From: Datnioides undecimradiatus
Taxonomy: Eukaryota > Chordata > Actinopteri > Lobotiformes > Datnioididae
DNA: 64,000 nt
NCBI GenBank assembly: GCA_008933995.1
Contig: WARS01000036.1
Span: 2,766,419 to 2,830,418, forward strand
Direction of reading: 5' to 3'
Part shown: in pieces, positions 1-12,700 of the stretch
Numbering within the stretch: position 1 is the first letter of the stretch
Layout of the letters: each line of letters starts with the position of its first letter
Translations under genes and position numbers: made by a program
Notes under the pieces: generated by a model
Databases searched by the model: none
What the model saw: only the letters and a program-made list of their open reading frames with translations
What the model was told of the DNA's origin: nothing

Positions 1-1375
1 ACAAGCACCAGGAAACACATTACAGAGGCTCCACGAGGCCCGCAGGGAACCAATCAGGACACGTCTTATAGATGCTGCGACACAGACGGACGTCGTGGAC
101 GAGCTGTCCGTCTGTCAGGCGCACATGTGTTTCATTCGCCTTGGTGTGCGTCTTTGTGGTTAGGTCCCTTTAGATCTCCAGAGCTGGTTTCTTTTCCCGC
201 AGCTCCAGCTTAATCAGTCGAGGATTCTGAAAAAAATGGCAACTTCCTTTTGTTTTGTTTTTCCCTTAAGCGCGTTCGTCAGTAGGCTCTCGGCTGGCGC
301 AGTGACACCTGTTGGTGCTTTGGAAGAGGAGCAGCTTGGCAAATTCACGACGCGACGTAACCTTCCTCAGCTCGCCGCAGTCGACGAGTGAAGTCGACGC
401 GAAACATCCCGTCAGAGTGAGGCGAGGTGTTTACTGTGTTAGTGTTGAGGCATTTCCAATAAATACTGGCTGGCTACTGAGACAGGAGCACGTTTAAAAA
501 GATGTAATAAAAAACAAAATAAATGAACATCATTGAGTTAGATTAAAAAGCAGACACAGTGAAGTATAAATAGGCTGAACGTCCTCTGAGACTTCAAGGT
601 GTCAAAGTTCAGATGACTTAGCATCTCCAGCCTGAGTGGTTCACTCCGCCCTGCCCACGCCCCTGGCCAGCATCCAATCAGGAATCTGGTAAATCATTTT
701 TGCATAATAATCATCTTGAGAGGGCGGTTAATCGGAACATAGACACGTGCCTCTCAGTGACTGGCAGTATCACAGGTCACTTCGACAGAGTCTCAGCTGG
801 CGGTCTGGAGGTCACACGTTCAGCCCCAACTCAGCACAGCCAGGCCTGCTGATTGGCTGATGAAGCTAGCCCGTCATGACCTCCTCTTCAGTGGGGCGAC
901 AGCTGATCTGAAGTCGGCGCAGTGTCCAGCATGTGGAAGGCGAGCGAGCAGCCATCCGGGGGGGGGCACAGCGGCACTGAGAACAACTTTAAATATTTCA
1001 TCACGTGTAAACAACAAGGACAACAAAAACAACAACAACAGTCTGTTATGTGCTGCCTGGTTACGAGTATAAAACCGTTCACGAATGTTTGTTTCCACAC
1101 AAACACAGACCGACGAATAAAACCAGGCGATGATGTGTTAAACAGCCGTATGGCACCGAGTCATGACTTTGTACAGTAAACATTGGAGCAGAGTTGCTTC
1201 TCGGTTCTTCTCATCAGCCGCACGACACCAATCCATCACCACTGATACTAATATTTACATTTTCATTCTAAAATCTTCCCCTTTTAAAGAGCGTGGGCTT
1301 CCCACTTCCCCTTTTCTCCTCCGAGTTGTGCAAGAGCATTTAATCAGTCCTTCATTATTACGCTGCTGTGTTCCG
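1..1375. other. Downstream flank of slc49a4 (intergenic plus probable 3' UTR)
   Basis: No exon of a known protein was recognised on either strand. The part nearest 1376 should hold the 3' UTR of slc49a4, which is transcribed leftwards. On the minus strand an ATTAAA-type poly(A) hexamer lies at 1344-1339, only about 30 bases after the stop, so it is a weak candidate and the true 3' end is unknown. An AAC-rich simple repeat lies at about 1014-1040. Short open frames here use overlapping frames and low-complexity sequence and look like chance. Confidence 0.5.
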
Positions 1376-1491
1376 TCACACGGAGACGAAGACGTCCAGG
1401 TAGAGGCGGTCGTACGACTCCCTGAAGAAGAGGATGAGGACGAGGCTGAAGAGGCAGGAGCCGGTGAGGCACCAGTTCAACCACGACAGCT
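1376..1491 (-). CDS. slc49a4: slc49a4 coding exon 9 (residues 427-464, stop)
   Basis: Reads [20 protein letters not shown] then [18 protein letters not shown] and TGA. The human C-terminus is [16 protein letters not shown], so the end is intact and conserved. Acceptor TTCCAG. Confidence 0.97.
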
Positions 1492-4482
1492 CTGGAAACA
1501 CAAAGGCAGGGGAGAGAGAGAGACAGGTGGAGGTTAGACAGGCCGCGTGCTTTACAGAGAATACAGATAACACACTAGATGGCCGAATGTAAACGGACAG
1601 CTCGGCACTGTCCTCCGCTGTGCTCTGACGGCTGAACAGGAACAAATCTCTGCAGCAGGGTTCAACAGATACAGGTGTTTGTACAGTTAGTTCAAATCTA
1701 ATGTGCAAAGGTAAGTGTTATACTGTTAATATACAGTATAATGATCATACACGTGTACATATGGACAGCTTTACCATGTCAACGCGCACAGAATAAAGTT
1801 AAATACATCAATCAGCAGGTGCATGCAGGCACATAGTGGCTGCTGCAGATAATATCACCTAGAACAAAGACCATAACGGCTCCATATGTAAACAGGAAAT
1901 GACCAGCACTGAAGCATGTGACCACGCGTTCCTTCATAATTAAACCAGAGTCATCTGCGTATGTGCAGAAAGCTCAGGACACAAGTGGCAGTGAATAATA
2001 TCGGATGGATGGCTAGCCAATAGGAATTCCTGACATATTGTACAGGACATGAGAGCAGCCCGCTGGTCTGTCTTTCATAATGATTGTGAATAATTCAATG
2101 GTATTGGCAGTGTTCCCCATTATCATTGACCTCCACTTGAACCTAAACATAGTGCAGAATGAGGTGTTCTATTTTCTCTGCTCTGTTCAGCTCCATTAAC
2201 CACAGGAGAGGTGCTCTGGCTGCCTGCAATAATGCTGAACTTGGAGGGCAGATGGGAAGCTCGCAGCCGCACTGAACCGCTGGCATCTTAACTCATCGGC
2301 ATGCAGACAAATAACCTCTTCTTCCTGTTCGGCCGCCCTGATTTTCACCGTGCAGCCTGCATGAACTCGCATTCACACCTTGACCAAAGGGTCCAGTCAA
2401 AACCCAAATCAATGTGCTTCGTCTTTCAAAAGCATCGAAGTAGCCGTTCGCTGTGGAGCACCGCCGGCTGCAGGTGTTTTGAGGTGTTTTGTCCGTGAAG
2501 CAGAGTGCGCGCGCTGTGGCGAGAGCCAGCTTCTCAGCCAGGACGGAGGATGTGGTGGTGGCGGTGCAGGCAGCTGTTCAGGTCCTGATAACGAGCCAGA
2601 CTAAATATAGAGAAATCAGGTCGCAACACGCAGCGGAGCCCCGGGGGCCCTGCCAGCACAATGTGTCTCAACTCACACCGGCTCTGCTTCGATCCCAATC
2701 AGCCCGCTTTTCATAACGCCGTCAAGCAGCCGCCCTGGCCACAGAGAGTCTGATCAATGCACAAGGAGACCAGGGCCTGGACTGCTCTCTTTGTAGTAAA
2801 TGATGAGTTTTGGCTGTAAAACACCAACCTGCCGCTTCCATGGGGAGAAAGAGTGTGGGGCTAAGAGGTGTGAGGATGGAAGCAAAGGATACATCGAGGC
2901 AAAAGGGAGGTGGAAAAGAGAGGGATTTGAGGGATTGGGTGAGAGTGTTTGCAGCGAGGTGTCGAGACTTCTGAAGCAGCCTCATTAATCAGGGGTGTGA
3001 GAGCTGGACAGCAGGAGACCCGGCGTGGAGGCGGGTTAATGGAGTTGTGTTTATCTGACCTGCCGTCTCCTCCGTCTAACTCTGTCTCGCTTTCTCACAT
3101 GGACGCCCGGCAGAGACTCGTCCATTTAAAGTTCGAGGCGCACAGTCTGTCTGCTTATGTGCGCGTGTGTGTGTGCATGTGTGTGTTTGGGCCTGCAAGC
3201 CTTGGGTGAATGCTAATGCGCAGCTTGGTAATTGTATAATTCAATCAGGTGATGTGGTAAAAATGGACAAGCAGCTCAATTGCTGCCCCCCCCCGATCTC
3301 CGCAGACATGTCTGGAGCAGAGTCTGGAGGAAACACAGTGAAAGTTTGACTGAAAAGAGTTGAGAAGGAGGAGGAGAAGGAGCAGGAGGAGAGCATGAAG
3401 GGAGAAGACTGGAGCGATTGAGATAAAAAGGAAAGAGAGCTGAGAGGAGTCACTGCTCCCTTTGTTTAAGTTGATTATTAGACCTTATTGATCAGGGTGT
3501 AGAGGACGGATGCATCTGGCCTGAGGTCTTCCTGTAACACAGCAAACAGCCGGCGATTCTCAGGCTGAGCTCTAATGAAGTCAAAGATAATGACGGTCAA
3601 TAGCTTTTAGACAACGAGAACAAAGGGCTTTCATTGTTCTCCTGTCGGGTCTTTTACACCGTTTCATTTTTAGCTATTAATCTGTGACTAAAACTCTAAA
3701 CCTCTTAAGTTCTTAGCAGCTGATGAGATGGCGACTGCTGCTGCACGTCATCTTTTCCAGGAAGAGACAAAGGAACCGAACCGACCGACAACGCCTCATC
3801 GGCGTCTCTTGGCTCATCCCTGTAGGTGAGTCAACGCTGTAGGCATCTTGTTCCAAAGCAAAGACTGAACAAACAGCAGCCTCTGCTGTTCTGGGACGAC
3901 TGGGCCGAGCGGCGCTTCTGTTTTGATTGTCGCTGTGCGTGTGGACGCAGGGGACAGGTGTACCAAAGAGGGACAAACTGCAACAGGTGGGATTTCTCTT
4001 AGCAGCAAAGATAAAGTAAAAACAGTAGGAGTGAGTGACGTTAAGCACCAACTGAACCGGAACATTTAAGCATCAGCCGCCATTATTACGACTATTCAAT
4101 TGATCGTCGGTGCCGTTAACTACAGGAGGTTCCCTGTGACAGCGTGGGGATATTCGGGGGACCTCGGCGTGAACACTTCATCATATTAAGAGCCCATTAC
4201 TGTAGCCGCCACCGGATGAAGGCGGAGACGTGGGCCGACAGGCATCTTATGGCCCTAATCAGTCTTAATTGAGGTCAATGCGGCGTTCTTAATGAAGGTG
4301 GCTCAGGGCTGAGGGGGGGTCGCACCTGAAGATACGTCTGAAGATCATCCATCGCAACCCGACGGCAGCTTCCTCTTTTATGATGCGGGCAGAAATATTT
4401 ACCGGGGGTCCACAGGTTGTTGAGCTCACCTGGAGCAGCCAGGTCACGCCAGTCACTGCCAAAGCGTGTGTGCGCGCGCGCA

Positions 4483-4515
<33 letters not shown>

Positions 4516-4676
4516 GAGATTTCTGAGTTAATGTGCCGCCCTTCGTTTACTCTGTCAACGTTGCTTCTCAAACATGATCCACAAATTAGGGAAACAGTAA
4601 ATGAGACTTTTATTCTCTCAGGAATGACTGAGCTCTACAAAGCATTCTCTTTGTTTCTTTAAACACCTCCACAGTC

Positions 4677-4711
<35 letters not shown>

Positions 4712-4881
4712 GTTGGGGGGGGGTTGGAAAACTTAGACAGCAAAGGTATTTTCACTTCAGAGGAGAATGCAAAGTTTAGCAGAAAGGGAGAAAACTTGGG
4801 TTTTAAGAACTGTGGCAATTATTTCTCTGTGCTGAATAATCCATGCCCCCCCCCCATGCATGAGGCTCACAGCCCCACACC

Positions 4882-4916
<35 letters not shown>

Positions 4917-6684
4917 CTCCCCCTACTTCTCCCACCGCAGAACCTTTGAGGCACTTTCGCTCCTCAATACCTCGCTGCTGCTTTGCATTCCGCCTGCCGC
5001 TCCGCGCTAAATGACACAAACACGCAGCAGATGAAATGGGGAAAGGGGCGACACGCGCAGATATACGGGCCGCGGGCTCCATTCATGTTTCTGACTCGCA
5101 TGCTTCACAGGCTTTGGGGATTTTTAAAACACGACAACAAAGTCAAGAGGCCAGGCAGGGCTCAGTGAACCAAGACCGGCCCCTCATGGATATTAAAATG
5201 GACAGGGAGGTAAATTCATAAACGCCTCTCCGCTTGCGGGGGAGAGGAGCCATAATTCAGAGTGTGTAACGAGGCGGTGGGCAGCCCAAAGGAGAACCCT
5301 AAAATGAACTGTAAACTGGAAATAGATGGAAATCTTTAGAGGCCTGGGTGGCCACTTTTCAACATCAGGAGGTGAAAGAGACTCTGAGAAGACGAGGCCC
5401 ATGCAGAATTTATCAGTTTCGAGGTCTGCATATTATTTACCACATCCATTACGGGACTACAGAGAGGAAATTAGAGTATTAAGACGACCCACGACAATAC
5501 TTCCGAGGAGAATTTACATAATAATCAAATTAGTCAGTGCAGGAGTGATCTCCTCAGGAGCGATTTCACCGGTTTAACATCCGAGGAGCTTTTCGGAGGA
5601 GACACAGTAAAAATCTGTATATCAGGTGGTTTCATACCACGTCAGGATTATAAACTGTGGCTTTATACTGTTTATCTTCTGTTGAGGAACGGTTATGGAC
5701 ATGAAAAGCCGATGAGAAATAGCATTAACAAAACAAAATCAGTCGATTTTCCCTTTTCCGAACATGAAAACAGAGCTAAAACAGATTTTTGATGAGTTCG
5801 ATTATCAAAGAATATTAACGATTTGTACTTAAGCGGCTCCACTGTGGGCCAACCTAATCCTCTGATACATATCTACATGCAACACAGCTCCACCTCCTGC
5901 TAGGTGATCGTCCCTCCCGCTGAAACCTCGTCAATGTTGTCCTGCTGGATTACGGGACTGTAGTCGATACGGTTCGTACGAGCACAGCGCGCTAATGGCT
6001 CCGACACAGGAGTCCTCATCTCCTCCACCACGTGGGGATGTCTCACACTCTTCGTGAGCTCCATCGCTCACAGATCAACTTTATATACAGGATATATATA
6101 GGATACTGGTATACATGTTGGTATACTGGTATGTCTGCTCCTTACTGGGCTGTTCGGTGTTTAGGAATAGCACAAATTATCTGTTTAAGCCAGTCACAGG
6201 TAATGAAAAGTCAGATATCAACAATGCATTGTTCTATCAAACAGACGTCGTTTGTCGTTTGTTTGTCTGAGGTCTACAGACAGCGTTAGGACTAACGCAT
6301 TGTTGGTTTTGGTGGTTTACCTACAGACACTTTGGCAATCTACCACTCAGGCAGTTATCCGCGAGCTCACGTTACAATCTCTGCACGCACGCAGCGGTGA
6401 GAGCTTCCTGACATGAAAGTCGCGATGCATCACGCTCCGTTAGAAGACTTCGGGGTGGGAGGAGAAGGAAAGAGCTGCAGCAGCCTCCATCAGCTCTGCT
6501 TGATCTGCTCGCCGCCTGTCGCTGGGAAGCTGTCAGCATCCATGTCAGCACATCAGACGCCTTCGACGCGCCCACACACGCGGCACACACAGGGCATACA
6601 AAGCACATGTGCAATACACACAGACACACATTCGTAGTACACGCGGCACGCACGCCGAGTACGCGCAGAGTTCGCACGCGAGGT

Positions 6685-6735
<51 letters not shown>

Positions 6736-9700
6736 TACACACGCGCACACACACACACACGTCTGTGTCAAGATATGCACTCAAAAACAGCGCATATGTT
6801 CACACCCACAGAGGAGCAGAGGAGCAGCAACACACAAAGTTCACAGCTACATACAAAACAACACACACACAGACCGAGCAGTCGATCATTCAGCGTAGCA
6901 GAGAGAAGTGTTGAGCAGAGGATACATCATGTATTCTTTATGAGTCGATATTGCGTGTCTGTGTGTGTGTGTCTGTGTGTGTCTTGGCTCGGAGTTGCTC
7001 TATCTACTCTATCTACAAAGCTCCGTCTGTCCACACCTGGTATGTTGCTGTCTGATCTATGATTTATCAGCACACCGACGCGTTGCCGGTCCAGACGACT
7101 CAAAATAAATTAGCTGTGTTTTCAAACGGCTTCCTTTTCGTTGGACCGCTCCTTTAACTGCTGCGCCTTTCGCTGGGAAAATATCAGCAGCTAGATGTGA
7201 CTTTAACTGAGCCCTGCAGCCTCGATCTGAACCGTTCACACTCCACCCGCAGCTGCAGAGCAAAGCAGCGTGAACCCGGGGCTCCGTGCTCCTGCAACAA
7301 GGGAGCGCTTAAAGATCGATAATAATAATATGTGTCTGTTATTTCTTGTTAAGATCCTTTAAATTATGTTTGTTTCTCTTCCTTCGTCTCATATTTCAGA
7401 ATCTATGAATATGCAGATGTTGTTTATTTCGGATGTGCACAGACATCAGTCACACAGTGAGCGGATGTGGACTTTAAATGCTTCATCATCTCAAAACAAG
7501 GCTCATTCAACTAATTTCAAAACTTTTTATAGAATCAAGTGCAAGAAAGATTTGAAATCTTAATGTAAGATCATCACCCTCACTGCACCTCTGACTGATC
7601 CAACAGAACATTTACAAAACACTATGCAGCACCTGATTTCATAGTTCTGACAATAAAATCTTAACTTCAGTGATTTTCCTTTATTGCTGTGGTTTGATGC
7701 CAATTAAGGGTCAAATGTCTGTTTGCCATTGTCAACCTTTACCTTCTTCACAAGCCACAATCACAATAAATGTGCAGTATGTGGGTAGATGTCACAGAGA
7801 TGTTTGACACCCGCTGTGTTTGACAGGGCCGGCTGGTTCAGTGCCCTGGCCGTCCCACTGTTAGTGGACCTCAGTGGCCTCTGGGCCCAAGACCAGCCAG
7901 GAGGCCGCAGCAGGATACAGCGGTCAGGCAGCAGCTGTCAGCAGCCTTGCAGCAATCGGGAGGACTTGGCAGAGGAGGAAGACGCTCATGAATATTGATG
8001 CTGCTCTGAAAATATATCTCTTATTTACTCCCGCAAACATAGAAGGAGTGTGCGCGAGCGCCGCTGCTCCAGCTGATGGTGCTGTGACGCAGCCAAACCT
8101 ACAGGAGAGGTTAATGGAACCGGAGGCAGGTGGGCAAATATCACAGTGGCGCTGGACTCATCGCCCAAAAGCACGGTCCTGCACGGCACACACCGACGTA
8201 CACACGTGTACACAAAAAAGCAGTGACGCGCGCAGGTGCTCACGCGGATGACTGAGCGAGGTTTACCTGTGGTCCGGGTCCTCCGCTGAAAAGCGTGGAG
8301 GCAGAGGGGAGGCAGGCGACACGCTGTCCTCTCTGCTGTGGGCCCAAATTATTATATCAAACTCTGCCAGGCAGCCGACTCAAAGGCAAATCGGAGGCTA
8401 AATTGCAACAGGGAGTTTGGCTGTCTTTGTGCTGAATGCGTCGATTGCTTCATAACCTGATTTTCCCTCTGTCCGCCTTTTATCGGCAGCATCTGCAGGG
8501 CCTGAAATGGATTTCTGAAAACAATGGAGCCTGTGGCTTTTTGGGGGGCTGGGAGAGACCTGCGGGGGCTCGCAAAGCTTTCGAATGGAGCAAAAACTTC
8601 CGAGGCTTTGGAGTTTTTCATTGCCAATAACGAGAAAAACAAAAGAAATATCGACGCGCTGTTACTCCGTGACCCTGAGCTGAGAGGACGGGGTCTGGGC
8701 AAACTGCCTTAACCCGCCTGACTGACGGCTGAGATACACTGAACCAGATCAGGTTCCGTGTCGTAACACATCAAGGGTTTGTCACTGATTTATGGCCTTT
8801 GATTCCCCGCCTACTGCAGCGAGTGGGGGGGGATCTGCCTGTAGTGAAACGTGATCAATCAGTGTAGATGCAGTCAGTAAGTTCCAACACATACACAGGT
8901 GCAGATCTGAAGCAATAGCGAGACTTCGCTTCACTAACCGGGACGGAAATAGGCTCTGCAGATTTAAAAAAAAACAAAAAAACACGCACGGGGGTCTGTG
9001 GTTACCATGGAGACGTCTGACAACCTGTCGCTGAAGCATGAATTGAGAGCGCAGCGCGGCTCTTTAATTTCTGCCGGCGACGCTCATCAAAAGTGTTTAG
9101 CGACATGACGTGAATGTTGCGGCAACGAGGCGACATCGCCGCGCTGTGCTGGATCGATTCTGCGGAAGCCTCTCGCCTTTAACCTGCTTTCCTGCGAATT
9201 AGAGGGAATGCTTTTTCGCTGGACATTGTGACCAGAGAGATTTAAATACATCCAACTTCAGCCGACTCAACACGTAGGAAAAACTGATTTCATCACACGT
9301 TGCTTTTGTGGACACGCCTGCCTTACCTGTGCAGTAAAAGGTGAGGAAGAAGAGCAGCAGGCCCGTGACCAGGTTCCCCAGGAAAGTGACCACTCCGCAG
9401 GTGATGCCTTCAGGGACCGGGTACACAGTCTCGATGAAGAGCTCGAAGAATATGGGCACGCTGCTGTTAATGAAAATGCCCACCAGGATGCAGGAAGTGT
9501 ACAGGATGGCTGTGACAGAGCAAAGCAAAGAGCAGGACAACGGCAGGTTAGAGTTTAGCTGCAAAAAGGGATGAATTCTGGTCAAGTTAATGGAAGAGCA
9601 GAGGCGATTTATCACCTTCACAGCCTCCCACTGCACTGAGATTAGAGACCAACACTGATCCTGAGGCGGCATTTCAATTAGAACGTGGCAAAACCCAAAC

Positions 9701-12700
9701 TCTGAAGGTGTCCGTGATTTATTCACCTGGTCCACGCTGTCAAATGCTGAATTCATCAGGTTTGCTCCGTGAACTTCCTGTTTCTATCACACTTGTGCGT
9801 CAGTGGCAGAGTGCGTAGACCCGTTTCGGCTGAGCTGAGCTCCGATAAGCAACCCTGCTTCTAACAATCAGGGGCTGCCCTCCCTGCACGGGCCGTCACC
9901 GTGTCACAGGAAAGATTCGATGGCACCGTGGCGACAATTCAATTTCGCTCAATTGTTTTTAGTTTACTGCACTCTCGGCAGCGAGATACAACTCATTTCA
10001 TGGATTCTACAGTATATTAAAATCAAATTTCGGACTCTTTCGGCCAAATTGTGCAGATGTCCACGCAGTAAACAGCTTGTCTCATTTGCTCCTCAGGCAT
10101 GACGAGAATGTCGCTGCCAGCGCGGGCTGCTGCCGGTTTCATTTGGGTATGGCAGCGCCTTAGCTGAAGTGAAAAAAAAAATATATATAAAAAACAATTC
10201 CGGAGAGTAAATTTATAATTTAAAATCATGATGCGCTGACTGACTCGATCTATCTCCCGCAATGAAGACGTGGAGGTCGTGTTTCGCCAAGCGCTTTGCG
10301 ATACGTCGCTGTCAGCCGTGCATGCGCGTGTCCTGCAGAGCACTCGGAGCGCATTCTCAGTCTGTCTGAGCGGCGCGGGGTCTCAGCTGCAGTCCTGCAG
10401 TAAAATGTACGTGCGCGTATTGGAGTGGATGTGCGGAGAGATTAAGCCATCACCTCTGGAGCATCTCGGCACCCTCCATCTCCCTTATCACAGCAGATTG
10501 GGCCAAATGAGCTCCCCATTAGCCTGCACGTCCCTTTAATCACAGCGCCTCTGAGGGCCCTTGCGTGCCTGCCTGCCCGCCTGCCTGTGACGGGGAACCC
10601 AGGAGCCACTCACACAGCCATCAAAGGCGGCCCTCTCCCCTGCTCGTCTTTATTCACCCCTAATGAAGCACTGATATCAGACACTTAAGGCCGCTTCAGC
10701 CGCTGCACCTCTCCCCTCACGGTATTGAATTAGGCACCAATTCCCAGAGGGCAGCGGGAGATCCCTGGAATGAAGGAAACCGCGGTGAGCACAGCGGCAG
10801 AGGAACACGGGGCGTTCCTCCGTGGCCTCTGAGAATCTACAAACTGAACTGGAGGTCGCATTACAGTTAAGGCTATCATTTTCACTATTTTTAATAATTT
10901 GGTGTATAAAACAGTAAAATATATATATATATATGACAGTTTGCCCAAAGTCAATTCATTTTACTGGATTTCTTGCAAACCCTCATGTTTGATGATCGTC
11001 CTCACACACACTCCGGCCTGTGCGCAAATGCAGGAAGTGCACTTTGATTTAACTTCGGTCACCTTGAAATACCCAAACTTAGGGAAGCCAAATGAAAGCT
11101 GGCTGTGCTTTATGGCAAGAACCAGCTGAATCCACAACATCGTCTAGGTTTATATCCATATGTCTGTCGTATGTCGATCTAAGTGTGACCAATAACGTGA
11201 CAAATCTGGTTTTATATTCGGGCCATAGTAAAGCGCAAAGGTCCGACAACTCCGACGTCCATTATTTGATTTTTCCTTTTATCATAGAGACGGCTCACTC
11301 ATTCACAGCCACTGCAGATTACTCTGGTGTGTGTGTGTGTGTGACTGATGAGCCGTGCTGGCAGTCTCCTCCGCAGTATCACAGCACCCTCTCGTATGAT
11401 AAGCCAGGTGGATGGAGGTTGCAGCCCGGTCGCTGCGGCCTGCCAGTGTCTGGGATAAGAGGACGCACTGCGCCAGCGCCTGCAGAATGATGATGGATGA
11501 TGATGGACTGGAATCAGTGGCTTTGAACGACACGCTGCTATGCTCATTGGTTTGGCTTTGGAAAAGGCAGCTGAGTCCAGTTCAATGTCCCTAATGGGTT
11601 TATCACTGACGTCCACAAATGGATTGGTTCTGCCGAACATGGACCAAAGTAAGTATTTGGACAGCGGGACGTTTTTTATCGTCCAGGCTCCGAACTCTGC
11701 TCGCCTAAGCTGAAGCGGAGACTTCAAGGTGTTTACGTCCATCAGCACAGTCACGTGACCTCGATTCAGCAGATCGCGTGTTCATACCGAGGACCAGGCT
11801 CCAGAAGTGGACTGGGTCTGGCTGCATCGCAGGGCTGGCAGAGCGTCACCTTGGAAGGTAACAGGTGTTTGATGTGTTTGCTGACGTCACTGATTGACGG
11901 CAGGGGATTTCAGACACATTAGCGATGCTGAGTTAAGGCTTCAGAGAGCAACTCCACATGCTAGGTTTAAACGCGCTGACCTAATTTTGTGTTTTTGGAC
12001 CAATTTTGGTTCCTTAAAATCAGAAAAATACATGCTCAGTGTCAGTCTGATGGCTGTGGACCGGCCTGTGTTTTGCAAATCATTTTGGCTCTGGGCTGCG
12101 TGAGAGCCTCCCAGCTGCACCGCAATGTCACCTTGACACCGATGCTACTGTGGACTCACCTGCAGTGGAGGGGAGGTGAGTGACTCTGCTCAGACATGTG
12201 AGCGTGAACCAGGTGGAGGACAGCGAGGCTCCTGCCAGCATCAGCACCAGGATCAGCTTCAGCATCCCGCGAATAGAGTCTGCAAACCTGGGGCATTGGC
12301 AGAGGAGAGAGCAGGAACATCAGTTTATTCAAACGCGGAGGCAAAGTGCAACGTACTCAGCAGGCTGATCCTGAAACAGCAGAACAAAGAGCAGGCGGGA
12401 CCGCCGAAGTGAGTAAAGGCAGCTGCTTCGGAAACGAGTGCAGCATCCTTCATAAACCCAACGAGCGGCTCTGCGGTTCCTAAATGTCTCCGTCCTCTGT
12501 GTCATTATCTATTACTGCAGACATGCATTGTTTCAGAGGAAGGCCAGATCATTTTCTTCTCCCACTTGTTTCTGAGTGCATCAGTTACACTTGTCGTTAC
12601 ACAAGCAGACACTATTCCAGGAGCTGATTCAATTTGTCTCAGCGGCTAAGCACGCAGACTTGAGATGTGCATGGTATTATAGTCTGGAAGACAAGCCATC

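Larger units (their letters stand above)
1492..9326 (-). other. slc49a4: slc49a4 intron 8 (7.8 kb)
   Basis: No coding exon recognised. It holds GT microsatellites at about 4465-4510 and 4679-4709, a pure pyrimidine TCC tract at 4881-4924, a long AC array at 6685-6760 and an interrupted TG run at about 6951-6983. The 4080-4300 block is complex, non-repetitive sequence that could be a regulatory element, but nothing in it is diagnostic. Confidence 0.8.

Noticed and set aside
4724..5082. Proline-rich and arginine/glycine-rich frames
   Set aside because: Produced by the TCC pyrimidine tract, readable in several frames on both strands.
6372..6914. Several overlapping open frames rich in Cys-Val or His-Thr on both strands
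   Set aside because: They are translations of the AC/GT microsatellite and its flanks. No start context, splice sites or family similarity.
9199..9756. A 185-residue open frame as an independent gene
   Set aside because: Only 9327-9509 is coding (slc49a4 exon 8). The ends are intron read-through beyond clear splice sites.
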